Shown piece after piece: positions 23,678 through 32,240 of a DNA stretch of 36,345 nucleotides. The position numbers and the translations under genes are program-made. The DNA comes from an uncultured Oscillospiraceae bacterium (GTDB taxonomy: Bacteria; Bacillota; Clostridia; Oscillospirales; Oscillospiraceae). The stretch's first letter is position 1. Every line of letters begins with the position of its first letter. The stretch is from positions 1 through 36,345 of the forward strand of contig CABVDR010000023.1 of NCBI GenBank assembly GCA_902497145.1, in the 5' to 3' direction. The notes under the pieces were generated by a model. It made no database searches. It saw only the letters and a list, made by a program, of their open reading frames with translations, and was not told the DNA's origin.

Positions 23678-23827
23678 TTACTTGATCAGCAGGATCCGCA
23701 GCAGCAGCGGGATCAGAATCATGACAGCATTGATCTGGTCAGCGATCTTCTTCTCCTTGAAGATCAGGTTATACAGGGTGCTGACAAAGACGATCAGTGC
23801 AATACCCAGATAGATATAAGTAATCAT
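23678..23827 (-). CDS. 49-residue membrane microprotein in the transporter operon
   Basis: The frame reads MITYIYLGIALIVFVSTLYN, a Lys-rich turn (FKEKKIADQ), then AVMILIPLLLRILLIK. Two short hydrophobic helices with a positive cytosolic loop are predicted. GGGAGGGG lies about eight bases upstream of the ATG. It starts 15 bp after the permease stop and ends 14 bp before the hydrolase, so spacing strongly supports a real gene. It may act as a small permease subunit, like the small DctQ-type subunit of TRAP systems but much shorter; this is inference. Confidence 0.8.
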   Translation of the reverse strand: MITYIYLGIALIVFVSTLYNLIFKEKKIADQINAVMILIPLLLRILLIK

Positions 23828-23842
23828 TTTCGCACCCCTCCC

Positions 23843-25129
23843 TTAGAACAGGCCCGCGATCAGCTTGGAGTTTGCCAGGAAAATACAGGCATACACCAGC
23901 AGGATGATAATGGGCACGATGCATTGCTTCAGGATCTTGGTATACTTCTCCACGCCGGTGACCTGGGCAGCAAACAGACCGGCCAGGGCGGTGGGGGGCA
24001 TCATATCGCCCACAGAGGCGATCAGGCTGATGGCGGACAGGACCACCACGGAGTCGCCGCCCAGCAGGGAGGCAAAAATCATGGCGAAGGGCACGCCCAG
24101 CACGGAGCAGGCGCCGTAAGAGGACACCGCACCGAACAGGGGGATGCTGATGGCGCAGGCCGCCAGCCACAGGACCTGGGGCAGCTGCAGGGTGCTGATA
24201 ACCACCAGACCACGCACGCCGGTGGCGGTCATGATCTCGATAAACATACCCACGCCCATCAGGATACCCATAACGGGAGCGGCAGTGCGGATCGCGGCGG
24301 GTACCGCCTGGAGCACGTTGATCTTCTTGCCGGTGAACAGGCCTACCGCGGCGCTGATCAGGAACATCAGAGGCATGCCGATATCGTCGGCCACCTTGGC
24401 CACCTTAAACAGGATCATCAGCACCACCAGCACCACCAGGGGCAGGTAGATCTTCACGCCGTACTGCTTGCGCACCGCGTCCTGCTCCACCAGACCGGGC
24501 TTGATCTTCTCATAGTCCAGGTGGCGGGCCTTCCGGTAGCCCAGCAGCATCACAAAGACGATGGCCAGGGGGAAGGTCAGCAGGGCCAGGGGGCCCTCAA
24601 AGCCCACATAGGGCACGTCAATACCGGCGCAGATGATCAGCGCGGCGGTGTTGACCGGGGGGGCGATCATGCCCAGCAGGGCGCCCATGGCAATGATGGA
24701 GCCGGCGGTCACCGCATCAATACCCATCAGGGCCAGCACAGGGCTCATGATGGTGCCGGCGGAGAGCACGGCAGCGGTGGAGGAACCGGTGATCATGCCG
24801 GGGAACATGATGATGAGCATGATCAGGATGAGCAGGATGGCGGGGAAACGGTGGAACTTTTCAATGATCAGGCTGCTCAGGGCGTCCAGAGCGCCGGACT
24901 CCTCGATGATCTTCATGAAGATCATGGCCGTGGCGATGGTCAGGATGGTATCCACATAGCCGAACTCGCCTTCCACCAGCATACGCACGGTCTCGCTTCC
25001 CACGCCGCCCTCAATCGCGCCGCATACTGCTGCGCACAGCATCGAAACGCCCACCGGCAGCTTCAGCAGAAAGCAGCCAACCATGAAAACGCCGACCATG
25101 ATAAGGAACGTGATCAAATAGGCTGTCAT
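23843..25129 (-). CDS. DctM-like (TRAP large permease family) transporter
   Basis: This 428-residue protein has about 11-12 membrane helices. It belongs to the DctM/ion-transporter superfamily: MIFPGMITGSSTAAVLSAGTIM-type loop (GMITGSSTAAVLSAG), GALLGMIAPPVNTAALII, and the second half-repeat with GDMMPPTALAGLFAAQVTG. Such permeases carry C4-dicarboxylates or similar acids with Na+ or H+. No DctP or ordinary DctQ is present; a lipoprotein and a 49-residue membrane protein flank it instead. GGAGATAAG precedes the ATG. Given the neighbours, the cargo may be glutamate or a gamma-glutamyl compound (inference). Confidence 0.85.
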   Translation of the reverse strand: MTAYLITFLIMVGVFMVGCFLLKLPVGVSMLCAAVCGAIEGGVGSETVRMLVEGEFGYVDTILTIATAMIFMKIIEESGALDALSSLIIEKFHRFPAILLILIMLIIMFPGMITGSSTAAVLSAGTIMSPVLALMGIDAVTAGSIIAMGALLGMIAPPVNTAALIICAGIDVPYVGFEGPLALLTFPLAIVFVMLLGYRKARHLDYEKIKPGLVEQDAVRKQYGVKIYLPLVVLVVLMILFKVAKVADDIGMPLMFLISAAVGLFTGKKINVLQAVPAAIRTAAPVMGILMGVGMFIEIMTATGVRGLVVISTLQLPQVLWLAACAISIPLFGAVSSYGACSVLGVPFAMIFASLLGGDSVVVLSAISLIASVGDMMPPTALAGLFAAQVTGVEKYTKILKQCIVPIIILLVYACIFLANSKLIAGLF

Positions 25130-25202
25130 AACTTATCTCCTCTTCCTTACAAACTTACCAAGCTAAAGTCCGTGTTGAAACGGGGATGGGTTGTGGCTCC
25201 TC

Positions 25203-25847
25203 TTACAGGCCGAACAGAGTCTGCAGGGTGGCCAGGCAGTCGGCGGCCTGAGCCACATAAGCGCTGGGGGTGTTGTTCTTGGCCAGGATGCCGGACATCA
25301 GGCCGTCGCCGTCGCCCTCAGACACCACGATGGCAATGTCAGCGGCCTCAAAAGCGGGCTTGATGAAAGCGTCGGACAGGGTGCCGCGGCGAGCGGAACC
25401 GCCGGTGTGCATAGCCAGAACCGTGATGCCTAGCTCGTCAGCCTTAGCCAGCAGGGCATTGGTACGCTCCAGCTCCTGAGCCTCGTCGATACCGGCAGCG
25501 CCCAGGCCCTTGGAGGAGCCGCCCACGGCCAGGATCAGGGTCTTGCAGTCAGCAGTCAGGTCGTCCGCGGAGAGGGTGGCGTTGGTCTGGACCTCCAGGC
25601 CGGCCTTGCTGCACAGGGTGCTCACGATGTCCACGTCAGCGCTCTGGCCGATGCTGGTCAGGATGGCGGGAGTCTGGCAGGAGCCGGCAGTGATCTCAGG
25701 CAGGGAAGCGCCGGCGTTGGAACCACCCGCGGAGGTGGAGACGCTGCTGCCGCCGGAAGCGCTGCTGGTGTTGCTTTCGGTATTGCCGCAGGCGGTCAGG
25801 GACAGAGCCATAGCAGCAGCCAGGGCGAAGGTAATCAGTCTTTTCAT
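25203..25847 (-). CDS. DUF6305-like lipoprotein, putative ligand-binding partner of the permease
   Basis: This 214-residue protein has a lipoprotein signal (LAAAMALSLTAC, lipid Cys20) and a Ser/Gly linker to about residue 50. A Rossmann-like outer domain follows: TPAILTSIGQSADVDIVSTL, KTLILAVGGSSKGLGAAGIDE, GITVLAMHTGGSARRG, IAIVVSEGDGDG. I associate TSIGQSxD with DUF6305 proteins, whose function is unknown. It is the first gene of the operon, 73 bp before the permease, which is where a binding protein would be expected. AAAGGAG precedes the ATG. The operator-promoter at 25929-25978 controls it. Confidence 0.72.
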   Translation of the reverse strand: MKRLITFALAAAMALSLTACGNTESNTSSASGGSSVSTSAGGSNAGASLPEITAGSCQTPAILTSIGQSADVDIVSTLCSKAGLEVQTNATLSADDLTADCKTLILAVGGSSKGLGAAGIDEAQELERTNALLAKADELGITVLAMHTGGSARRGTLSDAFIKPAFEAADIAIVVSEGDGDGLMSGILAKNNTPSAYVAQAADCLATLQTLFGL

Positions 25848-25928
25848 TTTGGAAATCTCCTTTCAACATAAAACGGTTGATTTCGTACGAAACCCAGTGG
25901 ATTTCCCCCCTGAGTTCTTCTTGTTAGC

Positions 25929-25978
25929 ATTCTATCAGATATGTACAAAACCACAAGTTTTCTCTCATATTTCTCTTA
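25929..25978 (-). promoter_or_regulatory. Promoter with TTTCTC direct-repeat operator, transporter operon (copy a)
   Basis: On the minus strand TTGTGG (25956-25951) and TAGAAT (25934-25929) are 16 bp apart. Two bases upstream of the -35 lie two hexamers, TTTCTC on the plus strand, at 25959-25964 and 25970-25975, 11 bp apart with TCATA between. The weak -35 next to the repeat fits activation by a bound regulator. Confidence 0.7.
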
Positions 25979-25995
25979 AAATATGTGTAATTTTG

Positions 25996-26029
25996 ACATA
26001 GCCGCCCGGCAAGTGTCGGGCGGCTATGT
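25996..26029. terminator. Hairpin after the first gamma-glutamyltransferase gene
   Basis: A perfect 13-bp stem ACATAGCCGCCCG/CGGGCGGCTATGT encloses an eight-base loop. No T-run follows on the minus strand, so it may be a weak terminator or an mRNA 3'-end structure. Confidence 0.6.
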
Positions 26030-26064
26030 ATTCCCTTCCGTTTAATCAGAGGGAGTAGGATTTC

Positions 26065-27861
26065 TTAGAAACCCAGAGCCTTGCCGTCACGGCGGGGATC
26101 CGCACCGCCGCGCAGCGTGCCGTCGTCCTGGTAGACAATACCCTGAACGCCGCCAAAGAACAGCTGCCACTCGCCCTTGTCGGTGACATTGTGGCCCATG
26201 GCCTTGAGTTCCTCGATGGTCTCAGCAGAGATGGGATTGACGCCGGAAGACTCATAGCTGATGCCGTCGTCGGTGCCGTTGTCGTAGATACGGCAGGTGT
26301 CAATGGCCTCCTGGATGTCCATGCCGTGGTCCACCACGTGGGAGATGACCTGAACCAGGGTGGGGAAGATCCGGGTGGCGCCGGGGGAGCCGATGGTCAT
26401 GAAGGCAGAGCCGTCCTCATTGAGGAGCATGGTGGGGCTCATGCTGGACAGGGGCCGCTTGCCGGGCTCCACACAGTTGACGCTCTCAGGATCCTTGGCA
26501 AAGTCGTCCATCTCGTTGTTCATCACAAAGCCATAGCCGGGCACAGCGATCATGCTGCCGAAGAAGCCGTTGATGGTCTGGGTAACGGCCACCATGTTGC
26601 CCTCCTTGTCGGCAATGGAGAAGGAGGTGGTGGAGCCGTGACCGAAGTCGTCGGGATTGCCGGCGCTCCACTGCTGGGACTGGTCGGTGATCTTCTCATA
26701 GATGGTCTTGGCGTACTCCTTGTCGGTCAGACCGGCCAGAGGCACGTTGTCCACAAAGTCGGTGTCGGCCATGTACTCGGTACGGTCGGCAAAGGCCGCC
26801 TTGAAGGCCTCAGAGAACAGGTGCAGGTACTCCGCGGAGTTGACCTCCATGCTGGACAGGTCATAGTTCTCCAGAACATTGAGGATCTCAATGAGGTGGG
26901 TACCGCCGGAGGAGGAGGGAGGCGTGGAAATTACCTCGTAGCCGCGGTAGGTGGAGGTGACGGGCTCACGCTCCTTAACCTCATAGTTGGCCAGATCCTC
27001 CATGCTCAGCTTGCCGCCGTACTTGTTGACCACGTCCACCATCGCCTGAGCCATGGGGCCGGAGTAGAAGGCCTCGGCGCCGTTCTCGGCGATCTCCTGC
27101 AGGGCCTTGGCCAGGTCGGGGTTGGTCACAGTAGCGCCGGTGGTGTAGGGCAGACCCATATCATCCAGGTAGTACTCGCCCAGCTCGGTGTACTCCTCCA
27201 TGTAGCCATACTCATCGCTGATGGCGCCGGCCATGGTGGCAGAGACCACATAGCCGTTGTTGGCCAGGTCGATGGCGGGCTGCATGACCTCCTGACGGGT
27301 CACGGCTCCGGAGCCGTAGTTCTCCAGCGCGTACTCCATGCCGGCCACCTCACCGGGCACGGCCACAGCCAGACCACCGATGGTGGAGGCGGTGTCGGAG
27401 ATCATCTCGCCGTTCTCGTCCAGCCAGGTGTAAGCATCCTGTCCGGCAGAGGCAACCTCACGGTAGTCGATAAACTTGTTCTGGCCATCGGCGGTGTGGA
27501 TCAGCATAAAGCCGCCGCCGCCCAGGCCGGAGGTATAGGGCTCTGCCACGCCCAGGGCGTAGGACACAGCGACTGCCGCGTCAACCGCGTTGCCGCCCTC
27601 TTCCAGCACCTTCAGGCCGGCCATGGTAGCATACACGTTGGAGCTGGCCACCATACCGTTTTCCGAAGTAGCGTCGCGCTCATCCCGCTTGGTGTTGCCG
27701 TTGGCATCCACCGGAGACCAGACCCCGTCCCCGGTATTCTCCGTGGACTGGCTGCCGCTGCCGCTGGTGCTGCCGCTGCTGCTGGTGCTAGCCTGATTGC
27801 CGCACGCAAACAGAGACAGCGTCATGGCGCCTGCCATGAGCAGTGCTAAGAGTTTCTTCAT
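26065..27861 (-). CDS. ggt: Gamma-glutamyltransferase, lipoprotein form (GGT1)
   Basis: GGT hydrolyses or transfers gamma-glutamyl bonds of glutathione, gamma-glutamyl peptides or polyglutamate. This 598-residue precursor has a lipobox (LSLFAC, Cys20), a Ser/Gly linker, the large subunit (LGVAEPYTSGLGGGGFMLIH), and the autoprocessing site at Thr411 (GS-TTSFSIADKEGN). The small subunit includes MNNEMDDF, RPLSSMSPT and GSPGATR. Two positions differ from the classic enzyme: TTHYS is TTSFS, and GSPGG is GSPGA. AAGGAGGA precedes the ATG. It is a single-gene unit with its own operator-promoter. Anchoring outside the membrane implies extracellular substrates. Confidence 0.94.
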   Translation of the reverse strand: MKKLLALLMAGAMTLSLFACGNQASTSSSGSTSGSGSQSTENTGDGVWSPVDANGNTKRDERDATSENGMVASSNVYATMAGLKVLEEGGNAVDAAVAVSYALGVAEPYTSGLGGGGFMLIHTADGQNKFIDYREVASAGQDAYTWLDENGEMISDTASTIGGLAVAVPGEVAGMEYALENYGSGAVTRQEVMQPAIDLANNGYVVSATMAGAISDEYGYMEEYTELGEYYLDDMGLPYTTGATVTNPDLAKALQEIAENGAEAFYSGPMAQAMVDVVNKYGGKLSMEDLANYEVKEREPVTSTYRGYEVISTPPSSSGGTHLIEILNVLENYDLSSMEVNSAEYLHLFSEAFKAAFADRTEYMADTDFVDNVPLAGLTDKEYAKTIYEKITDQSQQWSAGNPDDFGHGSTTSFSIADKEGNMVAVTQTINGFFGSMIAVPGYGFVMNNEMDDFAKDPESVNCVEPGKRPLSSMSPTMLLNEDGSAFMTIGSPGATRIFPTLVQVISHVVDHGMDIQEAIDTCRIYDNGTDDGISYESSGVNPISAETIEELKAMGHNVTDKGEWQLFFGGVQGIVYQDDGTLRGGADPRRDGKALGF

Positions 27862-27940
27862 ATCATGTCCTCCTTTTCCACCGCGGACGCCGCCTCAAAA
27901 TCTTAAGCAATTTTAAGCTTGTCCACAGTTTGTTAACGAT

Positions 27941-27991
27941 ATGATAAAAAATCGTTCATTATTTGTCTATATTTCTCTCATATTTCTCTTA
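27941..27991 (-). promoter_or_regulatory. Promoter with TTTCTC direct-repeat operator, GGT1 (copy b)
   Basis: On the minus strand TAGACA (27969-27964) and TATCAT (27946-27941) are 17 bp apart. Two bases upstream of the -35, hexamers begin at 27972 and 27983 (plus strand TTTCTC, 11 bp apart). The 21-bp core at 27972-27992 is identical to that of copy a. Confidence 0.75.
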
Positions 27992-28100
27992 ACAAAAACT
28001 TAACAAATTTAATAGAACACCCCCGTTTTCTGCAAATTTGTTCTGTGCAGAAAGGCCAAGTTTACCCCTGCGGACCAGGAAAAATGGGGTGTAAATGGGC

Positions 28101-28163
28101 AAAAAAACCGCCTTTACCGGGCGTTTTAGTGATTTAGCCAACTAAATTACCCGTAAAGGCGGA
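28101..28163 (-). terminator. Terminator of the pgs-two-component operon
   Basis: CCGCCTTTACCGGG (28108-28121) pairs with CCCGTAAAGGCGG (28150-28162), enclosing a smaller AT-rich stem. On the minus strand seven T follow. It lies 35 bp after the response regulator stop. Confidence 0.85.
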
Positions 28164-28196
28164 TTTTCAAGATATTCTTTTTCTGGTTCTGGTGTT

Positions 28197-28832
28197 TCAG
28201 GTGTCCGGTGCGCAGCGGTACATCTGCTTGGGCCGCCCCACCTTGCCGTATACGCTGTCCATGATGACCAGGGACTGCTGGGTGAGGTGCTGGAGATAGC
28301 GGTACACGGTCTGGTAGGCCAGTCCAGTGGCCTGGGCGATGTCATTGACCGTCACCGGCTGGGAACAGCCCCGCATATATTCCAAAATCAGATCCCGTGT
28401 GCCCTGGCTGATCCCCTTGCTGGTTATGGCGGAACCCTGGGCTGTGCTGTTCTGCTCCACCAGGCGCAGATGCAGCTTGATGCGGCTGACAATGTCCGGC
28501 GCTTTGATGGGCTTTAAGGCAAAGTCGCTTGCCCCTACGGCCAGGAAGGCGTCTGCCACCGCCTGGCTCTCGTCGATGGTGAACACAATGATGGGGACCG
28601 TGCTGGAGAGCTTGCGCAGCATGCGCACCCCTTCCACACCGTTGATACCGGGCATGTGGTAATCGATCAGGACAATGGTGGGCTTGATCTGCCGAAACAG
28701 CGTGAGTGCACTGGTCACGTTGTACGCCGGCACCGTCTCCCAGTTTTGGGTGCGAAACAGCGCCTTGAGCGCAAAACAGATCTCCTTTTCATCGTCAATG
28801 CATAGAATCGTGGGCTTGTGACTCAGTTCCAT
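28197..28832 (-). CDS. CitB-type response regulator
   Basis: This 211-residue regulator has a receiver domain (1-120) with acidic pair Asp13/Asp14, phospho-acceptor Asp57 (VLIDYHMPGING), the switch Thr in VFTIDE, and the conserved Lys in FALKPI. The C-terminal winged helix (about 150-205: VTVNDIAQATGLAYQTVYRYLQHL, then VYGKVGRPKQMYRC, shown in parts) matches the CitB/DcuR/MalR family, which usually controls transport and use of organic acids. It overlaps the kinase gene by 38 bp and has GGAGGGGG upstream. I infer that it binds the TTTCTC repeats found before the four nearby units, including its own operon. Confidence 0.9.
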   Translation of the reverse strand: MELSHKPTILCIDDEKEICFALKALFRTQNWETVPAYNVTSALTLFRQIKPTIVLIDYHMPGINGVEGVRMLRKLSSTVPIIVFTIDESQAVADAFLAVGASDFALKPIKAPDIVSRIKLHLRLVEQNSTAQGSAITSKGISQGTRDLILEYMRGCSQPVTVNDIAQATGLAYQTVYRYLQHLTQQSLVIMDSVYGKVGRPKQMYRCAPDT

Positions 28833-30237
28833 GTTGTTCCCCCTCCTTTGGAATCCACAGTGTGACAGTGGTACCTTCTCCCAGCCTGCTCTTCATCTCC
28901 ACCTTTCCTCCGGCTCGTTCCACTACGCTGCGCACAAAGGTCAAACCCAGACCGCTGGAGGACCGGCCGGAATAGCCCCGGTTCCAGATCAGACCCTGAT
29001 TTTCTTTGGAAATTCCCTTTCCGTTGTCCGCCACCCGGAAACGCACCCAATTCTCCTCCACATTGGAACAGATAATAATGCGCGCCTTTCTTCCCTCGGG
29101 AATGGCCTTGGCGGAATTCTGCACCAAATTGACCAGGGCCCGGGGAAACAGCACACAGTTGACCCGAATCTGCGCCTGGGGAACCTTGGCCCGAATCTCC
29201 ACGCAGGAGGTGTAGTCCTCAACGGACAGCTGGGCCGACACCCGGTTGAGGATCTGCTCTACCGTGGTCAGGCTGGCCTTCTCCTCATACAAAATCTCGG
29301 AGATCATCTGGCTCATCTGATCCACCGCGTTTTCCACCCGGTCCAGCAGGACCAGATTTTCCTCCTCCCCCTTCTGGGCACAGTCCATCTTCACCGCCCC
29401 TACCAGGGTCTGCACCACCGTCAGCGGAGACTTCAGGTCGTGCACCAGGTGCTGCATCTCCTGATAGGTACGGTTTTTCATCTCATTGTACTGGGCCTGG
29501 GCCCGGATGGCCTCGTTCTGCTCCCGCAAAACCACCATTTCCCGCAGCTTATTTTCATCCCGCAGCATAATGAAAAACAGCACGGAAATCCCGGCAAACA
29601 GAAGAAACCCCACCGTTGCCAGGGCATTGAGCACCGGCGAGATCCCCAGCACGTTGCCCGCCAGCTTGATGTTGGTGGAGGTCTCGCCCCGGCCCACCGG
29701 CAGGCCTGTGGCCGCCGGCATGATGTCCAGGAACTGAAACGCCGCCAAACCGGTAAAAATCAGCAGGGCTTTTTTGATTTTTGCAATGTACTTATAATCC
29801 ATCCGGTCGATCACAATGACAAAGCCGCTCACCAGCATGGCGGGCAGACCGAAGTCATAGTGAATCTGGTGCAGGGCGTTGACTCCCTCATAGACCACCT
29901 GGAGCAGCCCCACTACCAGCAGAGCGTTCACCGCCCACAGATTCCGTTGTCCCCACCGGAACTCCAGGGATTCCGCGATCATAAATGAGCCAATGTAGTG
30001 GGGAGCGGCACGAACTGTGTTCAGGGCAACCAGCCGGAGGGCCGCTGTCACCAGGTGCAGAGGATTTTCCAGATACAGTGCGTCGTGGATCTGATCCAAA
30101 ATGTGGAGGTTCTGCACCGTCAGGAGCAGCGGCATGATGAAACTGAGCATCAGCAGGATAAACCCAATCGCCAGCTCGATGGGGTCGGCCAGCACAGCAT
30201 CAAGAGTCCGCTTTCCCTCTTCTTTCTCCGCCACCAC
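28795..30237 (-). CDS. Multipass membrane sensor histidine kinase
   Basis: This 480-residue protein has about six to seven membrane helices (about 20-225) with short loops and no sizeable outer domain. A coiled coil (228-262) and a kinase core follow, with His266 in MQHLVHDLKSPLT, N-box NLVQNSAKAI (Asn374), DNGKGIS (404-410) and SSSGLGLTFV (427-435). The usual partner of CitB-type regulators has a periplasmic PAS domain; that is missing here, so sensing is probably within the membrane or through a partner protein. I chose the GTG at 30237 because AAGGGAG lies five to six bases upstream. It follows the AstE-like gene by 41 bp, in the same operon. Confidence 0.88.
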   Translation of the reverse strand: MVAEKEEGKRTLDAVLADPIELAIGFILLMLSFIMPLLLTVQNLHILDQIHDALYLENPLHLVTAALRLVALNTVRAAPHYIGSFMIAESLEFRWGQRNLWAVNALLVVGLLQVVYEGVNALHQIHYDFGLPAMLVSGFVIVIDRMDYKYIAKIKKALLIFTGLAAFQFLDIMPAATGLPVGRGETSTNIKLAGNVLGISPVLNALATVGFLLFAGISVLFFIMLRDENKLREMVVLREQNEAIRAQAQYNEMKNRTYQEMQHLVHDLKSPLTVVQTLVGAVKMDCAQKGEEENLVLLDRVENAVDQMSQMISEILYEEKASLTTVEQILNRVSAQLSVEDYTSCVEIRAKVPQAQIRVNCVLFPRALVNLVQNSAKAIPEGRKARIIICSNVEENWVRFRVADNGKGISKENQGLIWNRGYSGRSSSGLGLTFVRSVVERAGGKVEMKSRLGEGTTVTLWIPKEGEQHGTESQAHDSMH

Positions 30238-30278
30238 GCCATCTCCCTTCTCCGGCGCACAAACGATTCTCCGACAAA

Positions 30279-31160
30279 TTACCTTACATTATACCATACA
30301 AGCACATATTCCGCTATATGCAGTTGGTTGGCGACCCGCAGGTTCAGCTCCTCCTCCCGGAAGGTCTCCACGGTAATCACCGGGATCCCCAGCTCCAGGG
30401 TCACAGTGCGGTTCAGACTGCCCTCCGGAGGAGAGCCGTAGAGGGTCAGCGGCCGGGTGAGGGGCAGGGCCCCGCTCTCCGAGTCACTCAGCAGACCCAG
30501 CACCAGGTCGGCAATGAGCCCCATGTCCTGACAGATGATGGAGTTGCCCAGGTTATCCTTTCCGTCGGTGTGAAGGATGGCCTCATGGAGGTCCAGTACC
30601 AAATCAGGCTGCTTGTCCTGAATGTCGGCATAGAGGGCCGCCGCGATCCGCTGGGCGTCCTGTCCCTGCAGGTCGCCCGGGTAGGCCCGGTTCAGATCCC
30701 AGCCCTCCCGGGTCTCACGCTGGACTTGCTGCGCTCCATATTGGTTCAGCGGAGCCACCAGGTATACGGTGCCCGCCTGGATGGTGGCCTTTTCCAGCAG
30801 CAGCCCGGCGTACCAGCCTGCCAGCTCGTCCCCATGGGTCCCGCCCACAATGTAAATCGACGGTCCCGGCTGTTCCCCCGTGAGGGTGTGGACGGTAAAC
30901 TCCAGGGCGTCCCCGGGGAGCAGGGAATAAGAGCCGTACTGGGTGGGATACTCGGTCTCCAGACAGCCGAAGTCCGCCGGTTTCAGCCCCTCCAGGTCCT
31001 GGGGGCTGTCCAGCGCAGGCAGCTGCAGCTCCTGGGCCGAGGACTCCGCTGCGCCCCTCTCTTCCTCCGTGGCCCCGCCGGTCCCGGCACACCCGCTCAG
31101 CAGCGCGGCCGCACACACAGCAGCCAAAGCCGTCTCCCATCTCTTTTTACGGCTTGTCAT
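30279..31160 (-). CDS. AstE/aspartoacylase-like lipoprotein hydrolase in the pgs operon
   Basis: This 293-residue protein has a lipobox (AALLSGC, Cys24), a linker to about 55, and an outer M14/AstE-like domain. The domain shows IVGGTHGDELAG with zinc ligands His109 and Glu112, GWDLNRAYPG (153-162), LVLDLHEA with His192, and a late acidic pair (VTLELGIP, VITVETF). The pattern matches the larger hydrolase at 22533-23663, so the two are distant paralogues. GGAGGGAGG precedes the ATG, and the gene overlaps the end of pgsW by 14 bp. Its coupling to pgsW suggests work on the polymer or its fragments outside the membrane. Confidence 0.82.
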   Translation of the reverse strand: MTSRKKRWETALAAVCAAALLSGCAGTGGATEEERGAAESSAQELQLPALDSPQDLEGLKPADFGCLETEYPTQYGSYSLLPGDALEFTVHTLTGEQPGPSIYIVGGTHGDELAGWYAGLLLEKATIQAGTVYLVAPLNQYGAQQVQRETREGWDLNRAYPGDLQGQDAQRIAAALYADIQDKQPDLVLDLHEAILHTDGKDNLGNSIICQDMGLIADLVLGLLSDSESGALPLTRPLTLYGSPPEGSLNRTVTLELGIPVITVETFREEELNLRVANQLHIAEYVLVWYNVR

Positions 31161-32226
31161 GTTCCTCCCTCCGCTCCTTCCATCTGGGCCAGATAAAGCC
31201 TGCAAACAGGCAGGCAGCCGCCCCCACCAGGCACACCGCTCCGGGGAGCCGGGGATACACTGCCGTGTAGTACACCGCACTCTCTCCCGGTGGGGTCAGC
31301 CGCTCCGGGTCGTAGGGCAGGGAGTAGTCGGCGGTCAGCCGCTGGATGTTCAGCAGATGGATCACCGGCAGCCCCTGTGCGTTATAGCGCTGGATGAGTC
31401 CGCTGTTGCGGTCCACCGCCCGGATCCGGTCCGGCGCAATCAGCCCATAGGGCACCTCGGTATTGCCTGCCCCCGTGGTGGTCAGGTTGCCGCCCACCCC
31501 CACAAAGCAGTCAATGGGCCCCTGCTGCTGATACAGGTCCATCCGCGCCTGCAGGTTTTGCTCAAAATCGGGCTGGCGCATCACCTGGGTGCCATAACCC
31601 TCCAGGCGGGCCAGGATGGTCTCCCGGGTGCCCTCGTCCATATCCAGACCGCAGTCATCCACGCCTCCCGGAGTCACCAGGGCGGGCGGGGTATCCAACA
31701 GGCCATCCTGATAGAGCTGGTATGCCATATCTGGGAAGGTGAGTTCCGGCTGGTTGGCCCCATAGGTGGAGGCCCCTACCGACGCAATGTAGATGCAGCG
31801 CAGGTCCATGGTCTGGCAGGCGGCCAGCACCGCCAGATCCATCGCCGGAAAGCTGCCGGAAAAGCCTGCGCCCACCGTGTCCCCGGGCTTCATCCCCGCC
31901 TCGGTGAGCATCTGCACCATCAGCGCGGCCATATCCGGGTTGGCCGTGGTCCGCTTGGCCTCCAGCGCGCCGTGGGTGGTGGTGATCTCGGTGTAGGGCG
32001 CGCCGATCAGGCCGGTCTGATGGAGATCCTCCTCCGACACCGGCAGGCCAACCTCGGCCTTGTACTCCTTCACCGCGTCCATCCAGCTCTGCATCAGCTG
32101 GGCAGCCTCCAGCTTCCGGGCATAGTCTTCCGTCTTCTGCCGGGTTCCCCCCAGCAGGGTGAGCACCACACCCAGGATGAGACACGCCGCCGCCCCGGCC
32201 AGGGCCAGTCGTTTTTTTCCTGCCAT
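31147..32226 (-). CDS. pgsW: Poly-gamma-glutamate system protein (PgsW-like)
   Basis: This 359-residue protein has an N-terminal helix (about 5-27), an outer domain, and a C-terminal helix (about 330-350, GAVCLVGAAACLFAGFIW) followed by a basic tail. Conserved-looking stretches are GAPYTEITTTHGALEAKRTT, GDTVGAGFSGSFPAMDLAVLAA, VTPGGVDDCGLDMDEGTRE and GVGGNLTTTG. The family (TIGR poly-gamma-glutamate system protein) is known from its place next to pgsB and pgsC; its biochemical role is not known. I chose the ATG at 32226, with GGGGGG upstream. It probably replaces the role of pgsA/capA, which is absent. Confidence 0.85.
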   Translation of the reverse strand: MAGKKRLALAGAAACLILGVVLTLLGGTRQKTEDYARKLEAAQLMQSWMDAVKEYKAEVGLPVSEEDLHQTGLIGAPYTEITTTHGALEAKRTTANPDMAALMVQMLTEAGMKPGDTVGAGFSGSFPAMDLAVLAACQTMDLRCIYIASVGASTYGANQPELTFPDMAYQLYQDGLLDTPPALVTPGGVDDCGLDMDEGTRETILARLEGYGTQVMRQPDFEQNLQARMDLYQQQGPIDCFVGVGGNLTTTGAGNTEVPYGLIAPDRIRAVDRNSGLIQRYNAQGLPVIHLLNIQRLTADYSLPYDPERLTPPGESAVYYTAVYPRLPGAVCLVGAAACLFAGFIWPRWKERREEHDKP

Positions 32227-32240
32227 TGTGCCAGCCCCCC

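Larger units (their letters stand above)
27862..28196. other. 335-bp intergenic region between response regulator and GGT1
   Basis: No gene is seen. It holds the response-regulator terminator (28101-28163), the copy b operator-promoter (27941-27991) and a GGT1 leader of about 75 bases. The part from 27900 to 28040 is sharply AT-rich, in contrast to the coding DNA on both sides. The palindrome-like pair TTAAGCAATTTTAAGCTT (27903-27920) lies in the leader. Confidence 0.7.

Noticed and set aside
22467..25363. Long plus-strand frames (22467-23657 and 23924-25363)
   Set aside because: They are antisense to the AstE-like and permease genes, whose motifs, starts and spacing are clear on the minus strand.
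26191..27849. 552-codon open frame on the plus strand
   Set aside because: It is antisense to GGT1, with the same biased composition and no recognisable motif.
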